Below, one piece after another: positions 8,051 through 16,338 of a stretch of DNA of 47,574 nt (within the stretch, counting starts at the first letter, position 1; the number at the start of each line of letters is the position of its first letter). This DNA comes from Klebsiella pneumoniae (GTDB lineage: Bacteria > Pseudomonadota > Gammaproteobacteria > Ga0077536). Below the pieces are notes generated by a model that was given only the letters and a program-made list of their open reading frames with translations, was not told where the DNA came from and searched no databases. The stretch covers positions 1 through 47,574 of the forward strand of contig CAMAXW010000025.1 of assembly GCA_945862315.1 (NCBI GenBank), read 5' to 3'. A program made the translations under genes and the position numbers.

Positions 8051-9685
8051 TTAGTCAGGAATGTAGGGGGAAAACTGCGGGGCTAATTTCGCGATAAACC
8101 CCTGCAAGAGCGCATCGGCTTGCGCGACGCTGCTCGCATCAGCCACGGGCATGGTAATTCGCACGAGTGCGCCGTCAGAGCGCGAACGCCACAGTGCGTC
8201 GATTAGGAGGTACCACTTCACGGCATATTCGTTGGCGATCACGCGCCCGCGCTGGGCAAACCAGTAATAAACAAGCTGTTTCTGGTCCCCGGCGCTAATC
8301 AGTGCCCGGTTGATGCTGAGGGTCCCGGGTGTTGTTCCCACGCCAGGCAGCGTCACTTGGGTCAGCGATTCAATTTGCCAGCCGCCACCCGGGAGGCAAG
8401 AACGTGGGGAATGCACGGATTCCCCCTTCCTCTGGGAGGCGTAATAAGCGGCATAAACATTAACCGCGTGCTGATCCGCGTCGACATAGTTGATCAGGAG
8501 GTAGTCGGTGAATTTCAAGGCCTCGACATACACCGCTTCAAGCGCTGCCGGCTGCCCGACCCAAGTGCCGATTGTTTTAGGAAAACCAGAAAATTCGGCA
8601 CGTGTGGGCACAATTTCCGGGCGGTCCGGGAGCGCCCGTGCCGCTACCGCAGCGATGAGGATGAGCAGCACGCTCACTGCGAGGGAGCGCGGCACGGGAT
8701 GTGCCAGGGCGCGCGATCCATCGCCCACCAGGCGTGGCGGGAGCTCTAATCCGAAAACGACCCGCAGTTCGCGTCGATCACCGGTGACTCGCATTAATAG
8801 CCACATCTCAACAAAAAGCATGCCGAAGCAGGCCATGAAAATGACCCAGCCTTCAAAATCATGGAGAACCCCTTCGGCCATCGCGGGGCCCCAGCGCTCG
8901 ACGGCAACCCCAATCGCGCCAATTCTAAAACTGTTCATGAACACGGTAATGGGCAGGGTCGATAAGAAGATGACGAATTTTTTCCAGAGCGATGCCTGGT
9001 AGAGATAGGCCATCACGAAACCTATTGTCATGAGCGGAAATAAATACCGCAGCCCATTGCAGGCTTCCACGACTTGTAGCTTGAAAGTACCCAGGTCGAT
9101 CACATTGCCTTCTAGAAAGACGCTGATACCAAACAATCGGATGACCCATACGCCCAACTCGGAAGACCACAACTGCAACTGGGCCGACAGCCCCTGATAA
9201 AGAAACTGTGGCAGCGGAATCATGAAAGCCAAAATGAACAGCGGTACGGCGACTACCCTAAAAGCGGTCCAGCCCAGCAAGCTGAGAGTCCAGCCCGCGA
9301 TCACTATCAAGAATGCGTACTGGCCCAGCATGTAGATCGCGCTTAATTCACTCACGCCGAGCAACAACAAGCCGACGATCAAACACCCAACGCCGGCCCA
9401 GCTGCCGCTGAAGCGATGCTGCGCAAGTTCGTCAGTGCGTTGCCAAATCAGATAAGCAGTAATGAACGGAATGAGGACGCCGTGGCTGTATTCAGGCGCG
9501 CCAAACCAAGTCGCGTAGATTTTTTCGAGACCATCGCGAAACAGCAGCCCTACCGCCGCAGCGCTTAAAATAGTCAGTGCCCAAAGGGGGGCGCCGAGAC
9601 GCCAATGCGCCTGCGTCTGGTTTTTGGGGGGGGTGAGCAAGCAGCACTCTCCGTGCGCTGGGTTCGCGGGTGCGACCCAGTTCAA
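8051..9685 (-). CDS. xrtD: Exosortase fused to EpsI domain (XrtD-like)
   Basis: A 544-residue inner-membrane protein with two parts. Residues about 35-300 are an exosortase, the transpeptidase-like enzyme that processes proteins with C-terminal PEP-CTERM-type tails. The catalytic triad is visible: Cys209 in VVEACNGLRY, Arg254 in MNSFRIG, and His275 in LHDFEGW. After another membrane segment (about 335-350), residues about 355-540 form an EpsI domain with the 'SVHSPRSCLPGGGW' motif. In the common XrtA systems EpsI is a separate gene; the fused layout is what I recall for class D exosortases that act on VPLPA-CTERM proteins. The subclass is therefore an inference. The annotated start is TTG (9685) without a clear Shine-Dalgarno, so the N-terminus is uncertain. 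No substrate with a sorting tail was seen in this window. Confidence 0.88.
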   Translation of the reverse strand: MNWVAPANPAHGECCLLTPPKNQTQAHWRLGAPLWALTILSAAAVGLLFRDGLEKIYATWFGAPEYSHGVLIPFITAYLIWQRTDELAQHRFSGSWAGVGCLIVGLLLLGVSELSAIYMLGQYAFLIVIAGWTLSLLGWTAFRVVAVPLFILAFMIPLPQFLYQGLSAQLQLWSSELGVWVIRLFGISVFLEGNVIDLGTFKLQVVEACNGLRYLFPLMTIGFVMAYLYQASLWKKFVIFLSTLPITVFMNSFRIGAIGVAVERWGPAMAEGVLHDFEGWVIFMACFGMLFVEMWLLMRVTGDRRELRVVFGLELPPRLVGDGSRALAHPVPRSLAVSVLLILIAAVAARALPDRPEIVPTRAEFSGFPKTIGTWVGQPAALEAVYVEALKFTDYLLINYVDADQHAVNVYAAYYASQRKGESVHSPRSCLPGGGWQIESLTQVTLPGVGTTPGTLSINRALISAGDQKQLVYYWFAQRGRVIANEYAVKWYLLIDALWRSRSDGALVRITMPVADASSVAQADALLQGFIAKLAPQFSPYIPD

Positions 9686-9791
9686 TGGTTGGTAAGAAGT
9701 TTGCAGGCGCGGCGTGCGGCCTTATTCAACTCAAGCTTGGCGTATTTTTAAGACAAGCACATGACCAAAAACAGGTTGGCAATAGGCGTGC

Positions 9792-10367
9792 CTAGGGACC
9801 TGCCAGCGAGCGCCATTTTGCGAGAACTGCCGGATTGCCAACATAAATACCGTTGGGCTCGGTATCGCGCGTGAGCACGCTGCCCACCGAGAGGATGGCG
9901 TTACGACGCATCCGGATCCCCGGACACACCGTGGCGCGGGCACCCACCCAAGCACCGTCTTCAAGGACGATGCTGGCCGTCATCAAGGCGAAATCCACGC
10001 GCCGATAATCATGGTTGCCGGTTAGCAGATAAGCCTGCTGCGAGATGCAGCAGTGTGCGCCGATGTGGACCTCGGCGAGGTTGTCGATGCTAGCGCCCTC
10101 GCCCACCCAGCTGTACGCATCGATGCGCAAGCGCCACGGGTATTTAATATTGACCCCCGGCTTGATCACCACGCCGGGCCCGATGTGTGCGCCGAACAGC
10201 CGCAGAATGGCGCGCTTTATCCCATACAGCGGCAACCAAGAGGACTTAAAAATAAGCGCATTGACCCCATACCACAGCGCCCGTTTAAAGCCATTGCCGC
10301 CGGGCGAATAGCCGAGAACGCGATAGTCCTTCAGGTTAGGTGTCGGGGTGCTGTCGTCGGTGTTCAT
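9792..10367 (-). CDS. WcaF-like acyltransferase (left-handed beta-helix)
   Basis: A 191-residue hexapeptide-repeat O-acetyltransferase of the colanic-acid WcaF type, likely to acetylate a sugar of the EPS repeat unit in the cytoplasm. The N-terminal part carries the family segment 'LYGIKRAILRLFGAHIGPGV' (48-67). Imperfect hexapeptide turns follow (IGPGVVIKPGVNI, WVGEGASID, WVGARATVCPGIRM), with the catalytic-type 'LLTGNHDY' around 114-121 and the closing 'GIYVGNPAVLAKWR'. The gene overlaps the 3' end of the upstream family 2 glycosyltransferase by 32 bases, so the two are translated from one message. The donor is presumably acetyl-CoA; the acceptor sugar is unknown. Confidence 0.88.
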   Translation of the reverse strand: MNTDDSTPTPNLKDYRVLGYSPGGNGFKRALWYGVNALIFKSSWLPLYGIKRAILRLFGAHIGPGVVIKPGVNIKYPWRLRIDAYSWVGEGASIDNLAEVHIGAHCCISQQAYLLTGNHDYRRVDFALMTASIVLEDGAWVGARATVCPGIRMRRNAILSVGSVLTRDTEPNGIYVGNPAVLAKWRSLAGP

Positions 10368-11202
10368 ACAACTTGGCGTCTACCAGAAAGCGATACCAAA
10401 AAGCCTGCAGGAAGTGAAAAATGAGGCCACGCGTGCCGTCTAGAAAGCCTAAGCGCAGCCCGTAGCGATAGAAAAAATACAACATGGGTCGCCAGAACAA
10501 CGGCAGACGAAGATAAAGATTATCTTTCAGCCAGCGCTTGGTCGCATCCTGCTTGCCCGTCACGGTGGCGGTCAATACGCCCGACTGCGGGGCATTGTCG
10601 CGCGCGGCGCGCTGCTTATTGAGGATGTCTTTGACCTCTCGGCTGGCGTAACTATTGTGTTTATTGATCCAGAAAGTGAGGTCTTTATTGTTTTTGTCGA
10701 TGATGTCTGCGGCGAGAGAAATCACCCGTCCGCCGCTGACCACCATGTGTTCGTCCATGAACAGTGCCTCACACGCGGCGGTGCCGGTACGGAAAACCCG
10801 CAGCAACCAAGTGGGATAATAGCCCCCGTGGCGGATCCACTGTCCCATAAAATACACGCGCCGCCGCACGTAGACCCCGCCCACATCCGCCGGTGGGTTG
10901 GCCAGGAAATCCGTGAGCGCGACGGCTAATTCCGGGGTGATTTCCTCGTCAGCATCCATGCGCATCGTCCATGGGGTGTCGATGCCGGCGTGGGCTAAGC
11001 CCCAATTAAACTGCTCCGCATAGGTATCCCACGGCCGGCTTAAAACGGTGGCGCCCATGGCCCGCGCCAACGCCACGGTGCGGTCGGTGCTTTCGGAATC
11101 CACGATGAAAACCCGGGCGCCCAAGGGTGCAATGGAGCGCAGACATTTCTCGATATTTTTTTCTTCGTTGCCGGTGAGCAAGAGGACGGATAGCTGGCTC
11201 AT
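10336..11202 (-). CDS. Family 2 glycosyltransferase (WaaE/KdtX-like)
   Basis: A 288-residue GT-A fold transferase that would add one sugar to the growing repeat unit at the cytoplasmic face. The nucleotide-sugar half shows 'SVLLLTGNEEKNIEKCL' (5-21), DSESTD (35-40), and the metal-binding region 'RMDADEEIT' (81-89), typical of the WaaE-like branch. The C-terminal 60 residues carry aromatic and basic stretches ('LPLFWRPMLYFFYRYGLRL') that probably associate with the membrane. Its ATG at 11202 overlaps the stop of the upstream CgeB-like gene by one base, and its own end overlaps the WcaF-like gene, so the three form a coupled set. Donor and acceptor cannot be told from sequence. Confidence 0.9.
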   Translation of the reverse strand: MSQLSVLLLTGNEEKNIEKCLRSIAPLGARVFIVDSESTDRTVALARAMGATVLSRPWDTYAEQFNWGLAHAGIDTPWTMRMDADEEITPELAVALTDFLANPPADVGGVYVRRRVYFMGQWIRHGGYYPTWLLRVFRTGTAACEALFMDEHMVVSGGRVISLAADIIDKNNKDLTFWINKHNSYASREVKDILNKQRAARDNAPQSGVLTATVTGKQDATKRWLKDNLYLRLPLFWRPMLYFFYRYGLRLGFLDGTRGLIFHFLQAFWYRFLVDAKLYEHRRQHPDT

Positions 11203-12251
11203 CAGGCGTTCCTGCCCCCCGCGGCGGCAGGTGGCCCAAACACGGTGTTGAGGATTTCCTGGAGGCGAATCTCATAAGTGTGGTCGCGTTGCGCGCGGCG
11301 GGCACCTGCATCGGCAATCGCTAACCGCTCGCTGTCGTGGTCGAGATAGTAGCGAATTTTTTCGCGCAGTTCGGCCAGATTACGGAACACTTCAATTTCT
11401 TGGCCGGGCACAAAATGCCGGCTAATGGCCGGCGAATCATTGATGAGCTGAAATCCGCCACAGCCTGCGGCTTCAAAGGCGCGCGCGTTCAGCCCATTAA
11501 TTTCGGTGGGATATAAGGTGTTGAGAACAATTTTTGCCACCCGAAAACAGGCGGCTTTACTGTCGCCAAACACAATGCCGCCGGCGTGCCGACTGGCCAG
11601 CGGGCCTTGGTAATAGCGCAGATAAGTGCCCCAAATTTTCAGATCAAAGTCGGTGATCGATTCTAGGATCGCCGAACGGTAGTAATACAAGGACGCCGCT
11701 GTGGTCACTTCGCAGCGGTACAACGCCTCTTGCTCCGGGGTCGGCAGCACCGGGCGGTGCATGGCCGGGTTACACGCTTCCGGTAAGTAATGGACTTGCG
11801 CGAGTTGCGTGTAGCGCTGCAGCAGTTCCACCATCGCCAAGTCCTTGGCGAACAAAAAATCATAGCCCGAACCAATGACATATTGGCGGCCCATTGTCCC
11901 CATGTGATCCTGACACCAGCACACGATCGGCGCCTGCGAGACCTTCCGCACTGCTTTGATGGTGGCCGGTGAGGTGTAGTTGCCCAATAGCGTCAAGACC
12001 AGATCGGGCGCGAAAGCTGCCACCCGACGCAACAGAAAATGGTCCACCGGCGGGCTGCTGATCCAACCGCGATCCACGCTGGCGTACTCGGCCAGGCGAT
12101 TGAATTTTGCCCCAAAAATAGCTGTTCGGTAGGGGAAATAGGCGCACTCGTGCCCCATTGCTGTGAAGCTCGCCAGAATATGTGACTCCATCAGATCTGA
12201 GGGCATACCGGCCGCCCCGATCGGGTGAGAACCAATAAAGAATATACGCAT
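11202..12251 (-). CDS. CgeB-like GT-B glycosyltransferase
   Basis: A 349-residue glycosyltransferase with the C-terminal signature of the CgeB/Glyco_trans_1_2 branch: 'GLNARAFEAAGCGGFQL' followed by 'FVPGQEIEVFRNLAEL' and the 'YYLDHD' and 'HTYEIRLQEIL' end. The N-terminal half starts 'MRIFFIGSHPIGAAGMPSD', a typical Rossmann start. I placed the start at the ATG at 12251. The frame stays open upstream to 12416, but that extension would overlap the divergent flippase gene and has no family resemblance. It is the first gene of the minus-strand CgeB-GT2-WcaF set and is divergent from the flippase. Donor sugar unknown. Confidence 0.82.
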   Translation of the reverse strand: MRIFFIGSHPIGAAGMPSDLMESHILASFTAMGHECAYFPYRTAIFGAKFNRLAEYASVDRGWISSPPVDHFLLRRVAAFAPDLVLTLLGNYTSPATIKAVRKVSQAPIVCWCQDHMGTMGRQYVIGSGYDFLFAKDLAMVELLQRYTQLAQVHYLPEACNPAMHRPVLPTPEQEALYRCEVTTAASLYYYRSAILESITDFDLKIWGTYLRYYQGPLASRHAGGIVFGDSKAACFRVAKIVLNTLYPTEINGLNARAFEAAGCGGFQLINDSPAISRHFVPGQEIEVFRNLAELREKIRYYLDHDSERLAIADAGARRAQRDHTYEIRLQEILNTVFGPPAAAGGRNA

Positions 12252-12373
12252 AGGGATGTTGAGCTTCTGGACCCAGTAGAGCTTGACGGATTTTATCCGG
12301 CAGATGTTACAGTCGCCGCGTGCCACTGCGCCGGTTTTAACTCTCGCCTTAAATTTTGCGACAGAGGTCGCCG
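12252..12373. promoter_or_regulatory. Divergent intergenic region between CgeB-like GT and flippase
   Basis: These 122 bases must hold start signals for both directions. The flippase has AGAGG (12363-12367) six bases before its ATG. I found no convincing paired -35/-10 boxes by eye on either strand. Confidence 0.35.
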
Positions 12374-13615
12374 ATGGCCTCAATCTTAAATTTTTTAGTG
12401 CGTCTGCGCTCGCCATCGGGCTTGGTATTGATGGGTCGAGGCCTCCAGTTTGGCTCGCAACTGGCGCTGATGCTGCTCGTGCCGAAACTGCTAAGCCCGC
12501 TCGATTTTGTTGAATATAGCCTCATCACGCCGTTGGGATTTCTCCTCGGCTCCATTTTTTTTGGCTGGATTACCAGCCCCATCTGTCGCTACGCCTTTGA
12601 GTTTCTGAGTCCGGAGGGCGCTCCGCAACGGCAAGCGACGGCGGGCTTTTTTTTTCTGGTCGGACTGCTCTCGCTAGGCGTTTTTTGGCTCCTGCATAGC
12701 TACTTTCACACCGGGTACGCCGTGGTGGCCTTGGTACTTTTTTCGAGCAGTGTGCGCGCCGCAGTCCTCGGCGTGCTCAATGCGAGTCGCGAGGCCAGTG
12801 CCTTCCTAAAGGCAAACCTTTGGTATCTGCTGCCGCCCGGAGGATTTTTAGTGGCCTGCGCATACCCGCAAGTGCTGGAGTTTAGGCAGGCGCTGCTGCT
12901 TTTCATCGGTTTGGAAGCGCTCGTTGGCATGGCCATCGTGGTGTGGGGAAAATTGCGTTTTTGGGAAGTCCGCCACATCGATTGGCGGGTCCTGCGGCCT
13001 TATCTGCTGTTTGGCGCGCCGCTGGTGCTGAATGCCGTTGCGAATTGGCTACTGTCGATTTCCGATCGCTATTTTTTGTCGCTCTGGGTCGACACCCAAC
13101 ACACGGCCGATTACATCCTCAGCTACCAGTTGGCGGGCAGCATCATCGCCTACCCGATGTCTTTCTATCTGGCCGTTTTTGTACCACGGGCCCTGCTCAC
13201 CGAGCAGCGCCACGGTCTGCCGGCCGCGCTACATTTTGTGTCGAGATCTCGCGCAAAATTTCTACCCTGGATCCCGCTGTTTTGGGTGCTCAGTGCGGGC
13301 ACGGTGGTCGGGATCAAGTATTTGTTCTATAGAGACTACGCCTTGGATATTGGGGTCGTGGTGCTCATCAGTCTTGCCCATCTGGTGCATGCCGTGGGTC
13401 ATTTCTACTTCAAAGACTTGGAACTCACGGGGCGTACGCTTTCGACCACGCTAGCCATTGGGGCCGGCGCCCTCGTGAACGTGTTATGCAATCTGCTGCT
13501 GATTCCACGTTTCGGTACCTTGGGTGCGGCCGTCGCGACCTTGCTAGGTTATCTCGTGTTTACCGCCGTCATGCGCGCGGCGCGGCGGGCACCACTGGCA
13601 GGCGCGGCCGCCTAG
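12374..13615 (+). CDS. Wzx-type lipid-linked oligosaccharide flippase
   Basis: A polytopic membrane protein of about 413 residues, with 12 or so predicted helices, in the MATE/MOP (polysaccharide biosynthesis) superfamily. It would turn the undecaprenyl-linked repeat unit to the periplasmic face. The family look is clear in 'GLVLMGRGLQFGSQLALMLL' near the N-terminus, in the paired hydrophobic helices throughout, and in the C-terminal 'LVNVLCNLLLIPRFGTLGAAVATLLGY', which is the usual last-domain signature. The start is set at the ATG 12374 with AGAGG six bases upstream, in preference to a TTG at 12356. It runs opposite to its neighbours and ends one base from the stop of the convergent polymerase candidate, so there is no room for a terminator between them. 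Confidence 0.87.
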   Translation: MASILNFLVRLRSPSGLVLMGRGLQFGSQLALMLLVPKLLSPLDFVEYSLITPLGFLLGSIFFGWITSPICRYAFEFLSPEGAPQRQATAGFFFLVGLLSLGVFWLLHSYFHTGYAVVALVLFSSSVRAAVLGVLNASREASAFLKANLWYLLPPGGFLVACAYPQVLEFRQALLLFIGLEALVGMAIVVWGKLRFWEVRHIDWRVLRPYLLFGAPLVLNAVANWLLSISDRYFLSLWVDTQHTADYILSYQLAGSIIAYPMSFYLAVFVPRALLTEQRHGLPAALHFVSRSRAKFLPWIPLFWVLSAGTVVGIKYLFYRDYALDIGVVVLISLAHLVHAVGHFYFKDLELTGRTLSTTLAIGAGALVNVLCNLLLIPRFGTLGAAVATLLGYLVFTAVMRAARRAPLAGAAA

Positions 13616-13616
13616 A

Positions 13617-15161
13617 TCAACGGCCCAGCCCTCGCCCAGCACGCTGGCGCGCGCCGGGCACAGTGCCTGCCTGCGGCACTTTCGGCACCATGAGGTCGAC
13701 CAGCAACAGCAGCAACACAATGCGCAACCAATAGGTATAGGTCACGGCGATACCATCCTCAAAGTGCAGGCACACGAGATAGACGCTCATCAAAAGAATC
13801 AACAGTCTTGGTAGCGTGGTGAAGCGCTCCAGGTTGACTTGGCAGTTAGTGAAGCCCACCAGCGCACCAATCAGCAACATCCCGAATAACACACCCGGCC
13901 AGCCGTAGTTCCAGTAGAGCTCACCGTTCTGGCTGGGTGAGATGTAGGTATCTGGGTCGGCCGATATATGAAAAGCGCGGTTAAAAGTTCGCCCCACCGT
14001 GGAGTCCGGCTTGTCGGGCAGGAAATTGCGCGGAATCAGGGCGTAAGCAATGACTTCAATGGTTTTGCCGTTTTGAAAAGGCACCGCGACGCCGGTCTTG
14101 GACAGAATGACCTCGACACTGGGTTTTAAGCTCGTCCGTTCGGCTAAGTACTGCAGCCCCCCTGCGTAGCGTTTTTCAAATTCCGTAAAAGAACCCAGAG
14201 AAAGCAGCATCGATCCGGCCACCTCTGCGGTGGCGTTCCAGCGTGATAAGCGTTCGGTGTGGAGGGCATCGCGAAATTCCGCAAAAAAAGAAAACGGCAG
14301 TGGTGTCATCACCAACACCAGCGTCGCCACGCCCAGCGGGATCCGGCCGCCTAATAGATAGCGGGCAAATAAATAGAGGATGGGATCTCTAAAGGCCTGC
14401 TCTTTCGTATCGCCATAAAAGCCGAGGAAAAAATCCATGAGACAGAAAAAAAGAAACAGCGGCAAGGCGAAACGTTGGCGCTTAGTGATATGCAGGTAGG
14501 CGATCATGAGCGCGCCGATAGGATTTAGCAGCCGTAGCAGCGATATCAGGCCGCTAAATTGATTCAAAATCGGGTGAGTGATGATGAGCTTAAAATCGGT
14601 TTGGACAAAATACACACTCGTAAAACCGATGAGCCAGAAGGCAATGCCTAAACTCCGGATCGCCGGCGTTGACCACTCCCGTCGACACACCCCGGTCCGG
14701 GCCGCCGAAAACAAGCCCAAGCTGCACAAATAGCCGAGCAAAAAGGCGACCGCCGAGATCAAAATAACGAGTTCCCCAGCGGTAAAAAGTCGGCCGCGGG
14801 AGGCCAGCGCTACTGGCACGCCGATCAACACACCGTGTAAATCTTGCAAGGCGAAAATAAAAAAATAGGTCATCAAGAAGACGATGCCCAGCGCGAAGCG
14901 TCCTTTAAAACTACGGGCCAACAGCAACGGTGAGGAACAGACAAAGGCGAGCAAGAGCACAAAGCAGGCAGGCCCGGGCGGGGTCTCGTCGTTAGAGACC
15001 AGACCAATGCCGAGCATCAAAACGATCGCGACGTTAAACAAGGCAAACAGCGAGCGTTGTGCTAGCCGCCCTTGACGGGGCGGCACAGGGGTCGGGCCCC
15101 GCACCGCAGGAACCGGCGGCGGCGACTTTTGGCGTGGCAGAACTGGGGCTAGGTTAGGCAT
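13617..15161 (-). CDS. Wzy-like EPS polymerase candidate, copy 1
   Basis: A 514-residue polytopic membrane protein with about 10-12 helices and one large loop, the topology of O-antigen/EPS polymerases that join lipid-linked repeat units in the periplasm. A proline-rich cytoplasmic N-terminus (residues 1-30) precedes the first helix. The conserved block 'GFYGDTKEQAFRDPIL' and the loop block starting 'PRNFLPDKPDSTVG', with 'ADPDTYISPSQNGELYW' after it, are shared nearly word for word with the gene at 16338-17783, so the two are clear paralogues. AGGA lies just upstream of the ATG at 15161. There is no close match in memory to a characterised Wzy; the assignment rests on topology and on the lack of another polymerase in the locus. 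Confidence 0.7.
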   Translation of the reverse strand: MPNLAPVLPRQKSPPPVPAVRGPTPVPPRQGRLAQRSLFALFNVAIVLMLGIGLVSNDETPPGPACFVLLLAFVCSSPLLLARSFKGRFALGIVFLMTYFFIFALQDLHGVLIGVPVALASRGRLFTAGELVILISAVAFLLGYLCSLGLFSAARTGVCRREWSTPAIRSLGIAFWLIGFTSVYFVQTDFKLIITHPILNQFSGLISLLRLLNPIGALMIAYLHITKRQRFALPLFLFFCLMDFFLGFYGDTKEQAFRDPILYLFARYLLGGRIPLGVATLVLVMTPLPFSFFAEFRDALHTERLSRWNATAEVAGSMLLSLGSFTEFEKRYAGGLQYLAERTSLKPSVEVILSKTGVAVPFQNGKTIEVIAYALIPRNFLPDKPDSTVGRTFNRAFHISADPDTYISPSQNGELYWNYGWPGVLFGMLLIGALVGFTNCQVNLERFTTLPRLLILLMSVYLVCLHFEDGIAVTYTYWLRIVLLLLLVDLMVPKVPQAGTVPGARQRAGRGLGR

Positions 15162-15213
15162 TTTTTTCCTGCAAAAAACTCGGTGATCTAAACCGCAGGG
15201 TCAGCACGCGGTA

Positions 15214-16338
15214 TTAGTCTGTGACGACACAGTCTGGTTGCTTGGCGCCGTATAGCAGCCACTCGTAGGTGGCCACCATTTGCTGACCAATCTGCGCCCA
15301 GCCGTAATCTGCGGCCATCCAAGCGCGTCCACGTTGGCCGCGCTGCGCGAGTTCAGCCAGCGACAACCCCATTCCCGCCCGCAACGCCGCCTCAACGGCC
15401 GTGCGCTCGGGCCGCACATACCAGCCGGCCTCGCGGGTTGGTAAGTCTGCCCACGGCGTCTCGGTCGTGGTGACCACCGGGGTGCCGTGGGCGAGTGCCT
15501 CAGCCACCGCAATGCCGAAATTTTCAGAATAAGTCGGCAAGACAAACAGCGCAGCCGTGGCCAGCAAGGTGTGCTTGGCACTGCCAGTCACCTCACCCAC
15601 AAAGGTCACACGGGGGGTCTGCAAGTCACGGGCTAGCTTTTGCATGCTATCGGCGTAGTCGCTGTTCAAGGGGCCTGCGATGACGAGATCCCAGTCAGGA
15701 AATTCGACGGCCAAGCGGGTCCACGCCGGGAGTAGCAGATCGAGGCCTTTTTTGGGGTCGATGCGGCTCAGAAACACCACCCGACGGCGTTTCGGGGCGG
15801 CTGGCAACGGGGGGATTTCTACCCCATTGGGGATGATCGCAACGGGTTGCCGAAATCCCGCTTTACGGATGTCTGCATATTCGCTGCGTGCGGTGGCGTG
15901 AAAAAGGCTGGTGCGGGCGAGCGCGGGTGCCTGCATGGCCAGCCAGAATGGTAATTTTCGCCAGCGCTTGTGTTGCAAGCTCCACTCGGAAAGCATCCCG
16001 CGCGGGCTCACCACCAGGCGCGCGGCGCAGCCGTTCGGTAGCCAGAGCGGGAACACGTTGGCCGCGCGCCACACCCCGTGGGAATGCAAGACGCAGGGCG
16101 TGGTGCTGGCCCGCCGCAAATCTAGCCACTGTTGTAGCGCGATGCCTGCCCGCCGTTCCAGCCACCCATCGTAGCGCGTGAGCGGCGCTGCGTAGGGCCA
16201 GCTGGCGGGCGGCGCGCCGATGCTGGAGACACTGCACTGCGCCCCGGAGCGACACAATTCGTCAGCCAAGCGGGCCACCGAATAAGTCGGCCCCGCCGAG
16301 GGATTAGACACCGACTGAATCACTTGAACGATACGCAT
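15214..16338 (-). CDS. Family 4 glycosyltransferase (GT-B)
   Basis: A 374-residue retaining glycosyltransferase. It begins 'MRIVQVIQSVSNPSAGPTYS', the glycine-containing N-terminal loop of GT-B enzymes. It has the start of the donor domain at 'RRVVFLSRIDPKKGLDLLL' and the E-x7-E signature in 'SENFGIAVAEALAHGTPVV', where the two glutamates contact the nucleotide sugar. It lies between the two polymerase paralogues. Its ATG shares one base with the stop of copy 2 (TGATG at 16340-16336), which indicates translational coupling. The likely role is adding one residue of the repeat unit; the sugar is unknown. Confidence 0.92.
   Translation of the reverse strand: MRIVQVIQSVSNPSAGPTYSVARLADELCRSGAQCSVSSIGAPPASWPYAAPLTRYDGWLERRAGIALQQWLDLRRASTTPCVLHSHGVWRAANVFPLWLPNGCAARLVVSPRGMLSEWSLQHKRWRKLPFWLAMQAPALARTSLFHATARSEYADIRKAGFRQPVAIIPNGVEIPPLPAAPKRRRVVFLSRIDPKKGLDLLLPAWTRLAVEFPDWDLVIAGPLNSDYADSMQKLARDLQTPRVTFVGEVTGSAKHTLLATAALFVLPTYSENFGIAVAEALAHGTPVVTTTETPWADLPTREAGWYVRPERTAVEAALRAGMGLSLAELAQRGQRGRAWMAADYGWAQIGQQMVATYEWLLYGAKQPDCVVTD

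Noticed and set aside
12252-12416. N-terminal extension of the CgeB-like glycosyltransferase
   Set aside because: It would overlap the divergent flippase and its upstream region, shows no family similarity, and the ATG at 12251 gives a typical start.
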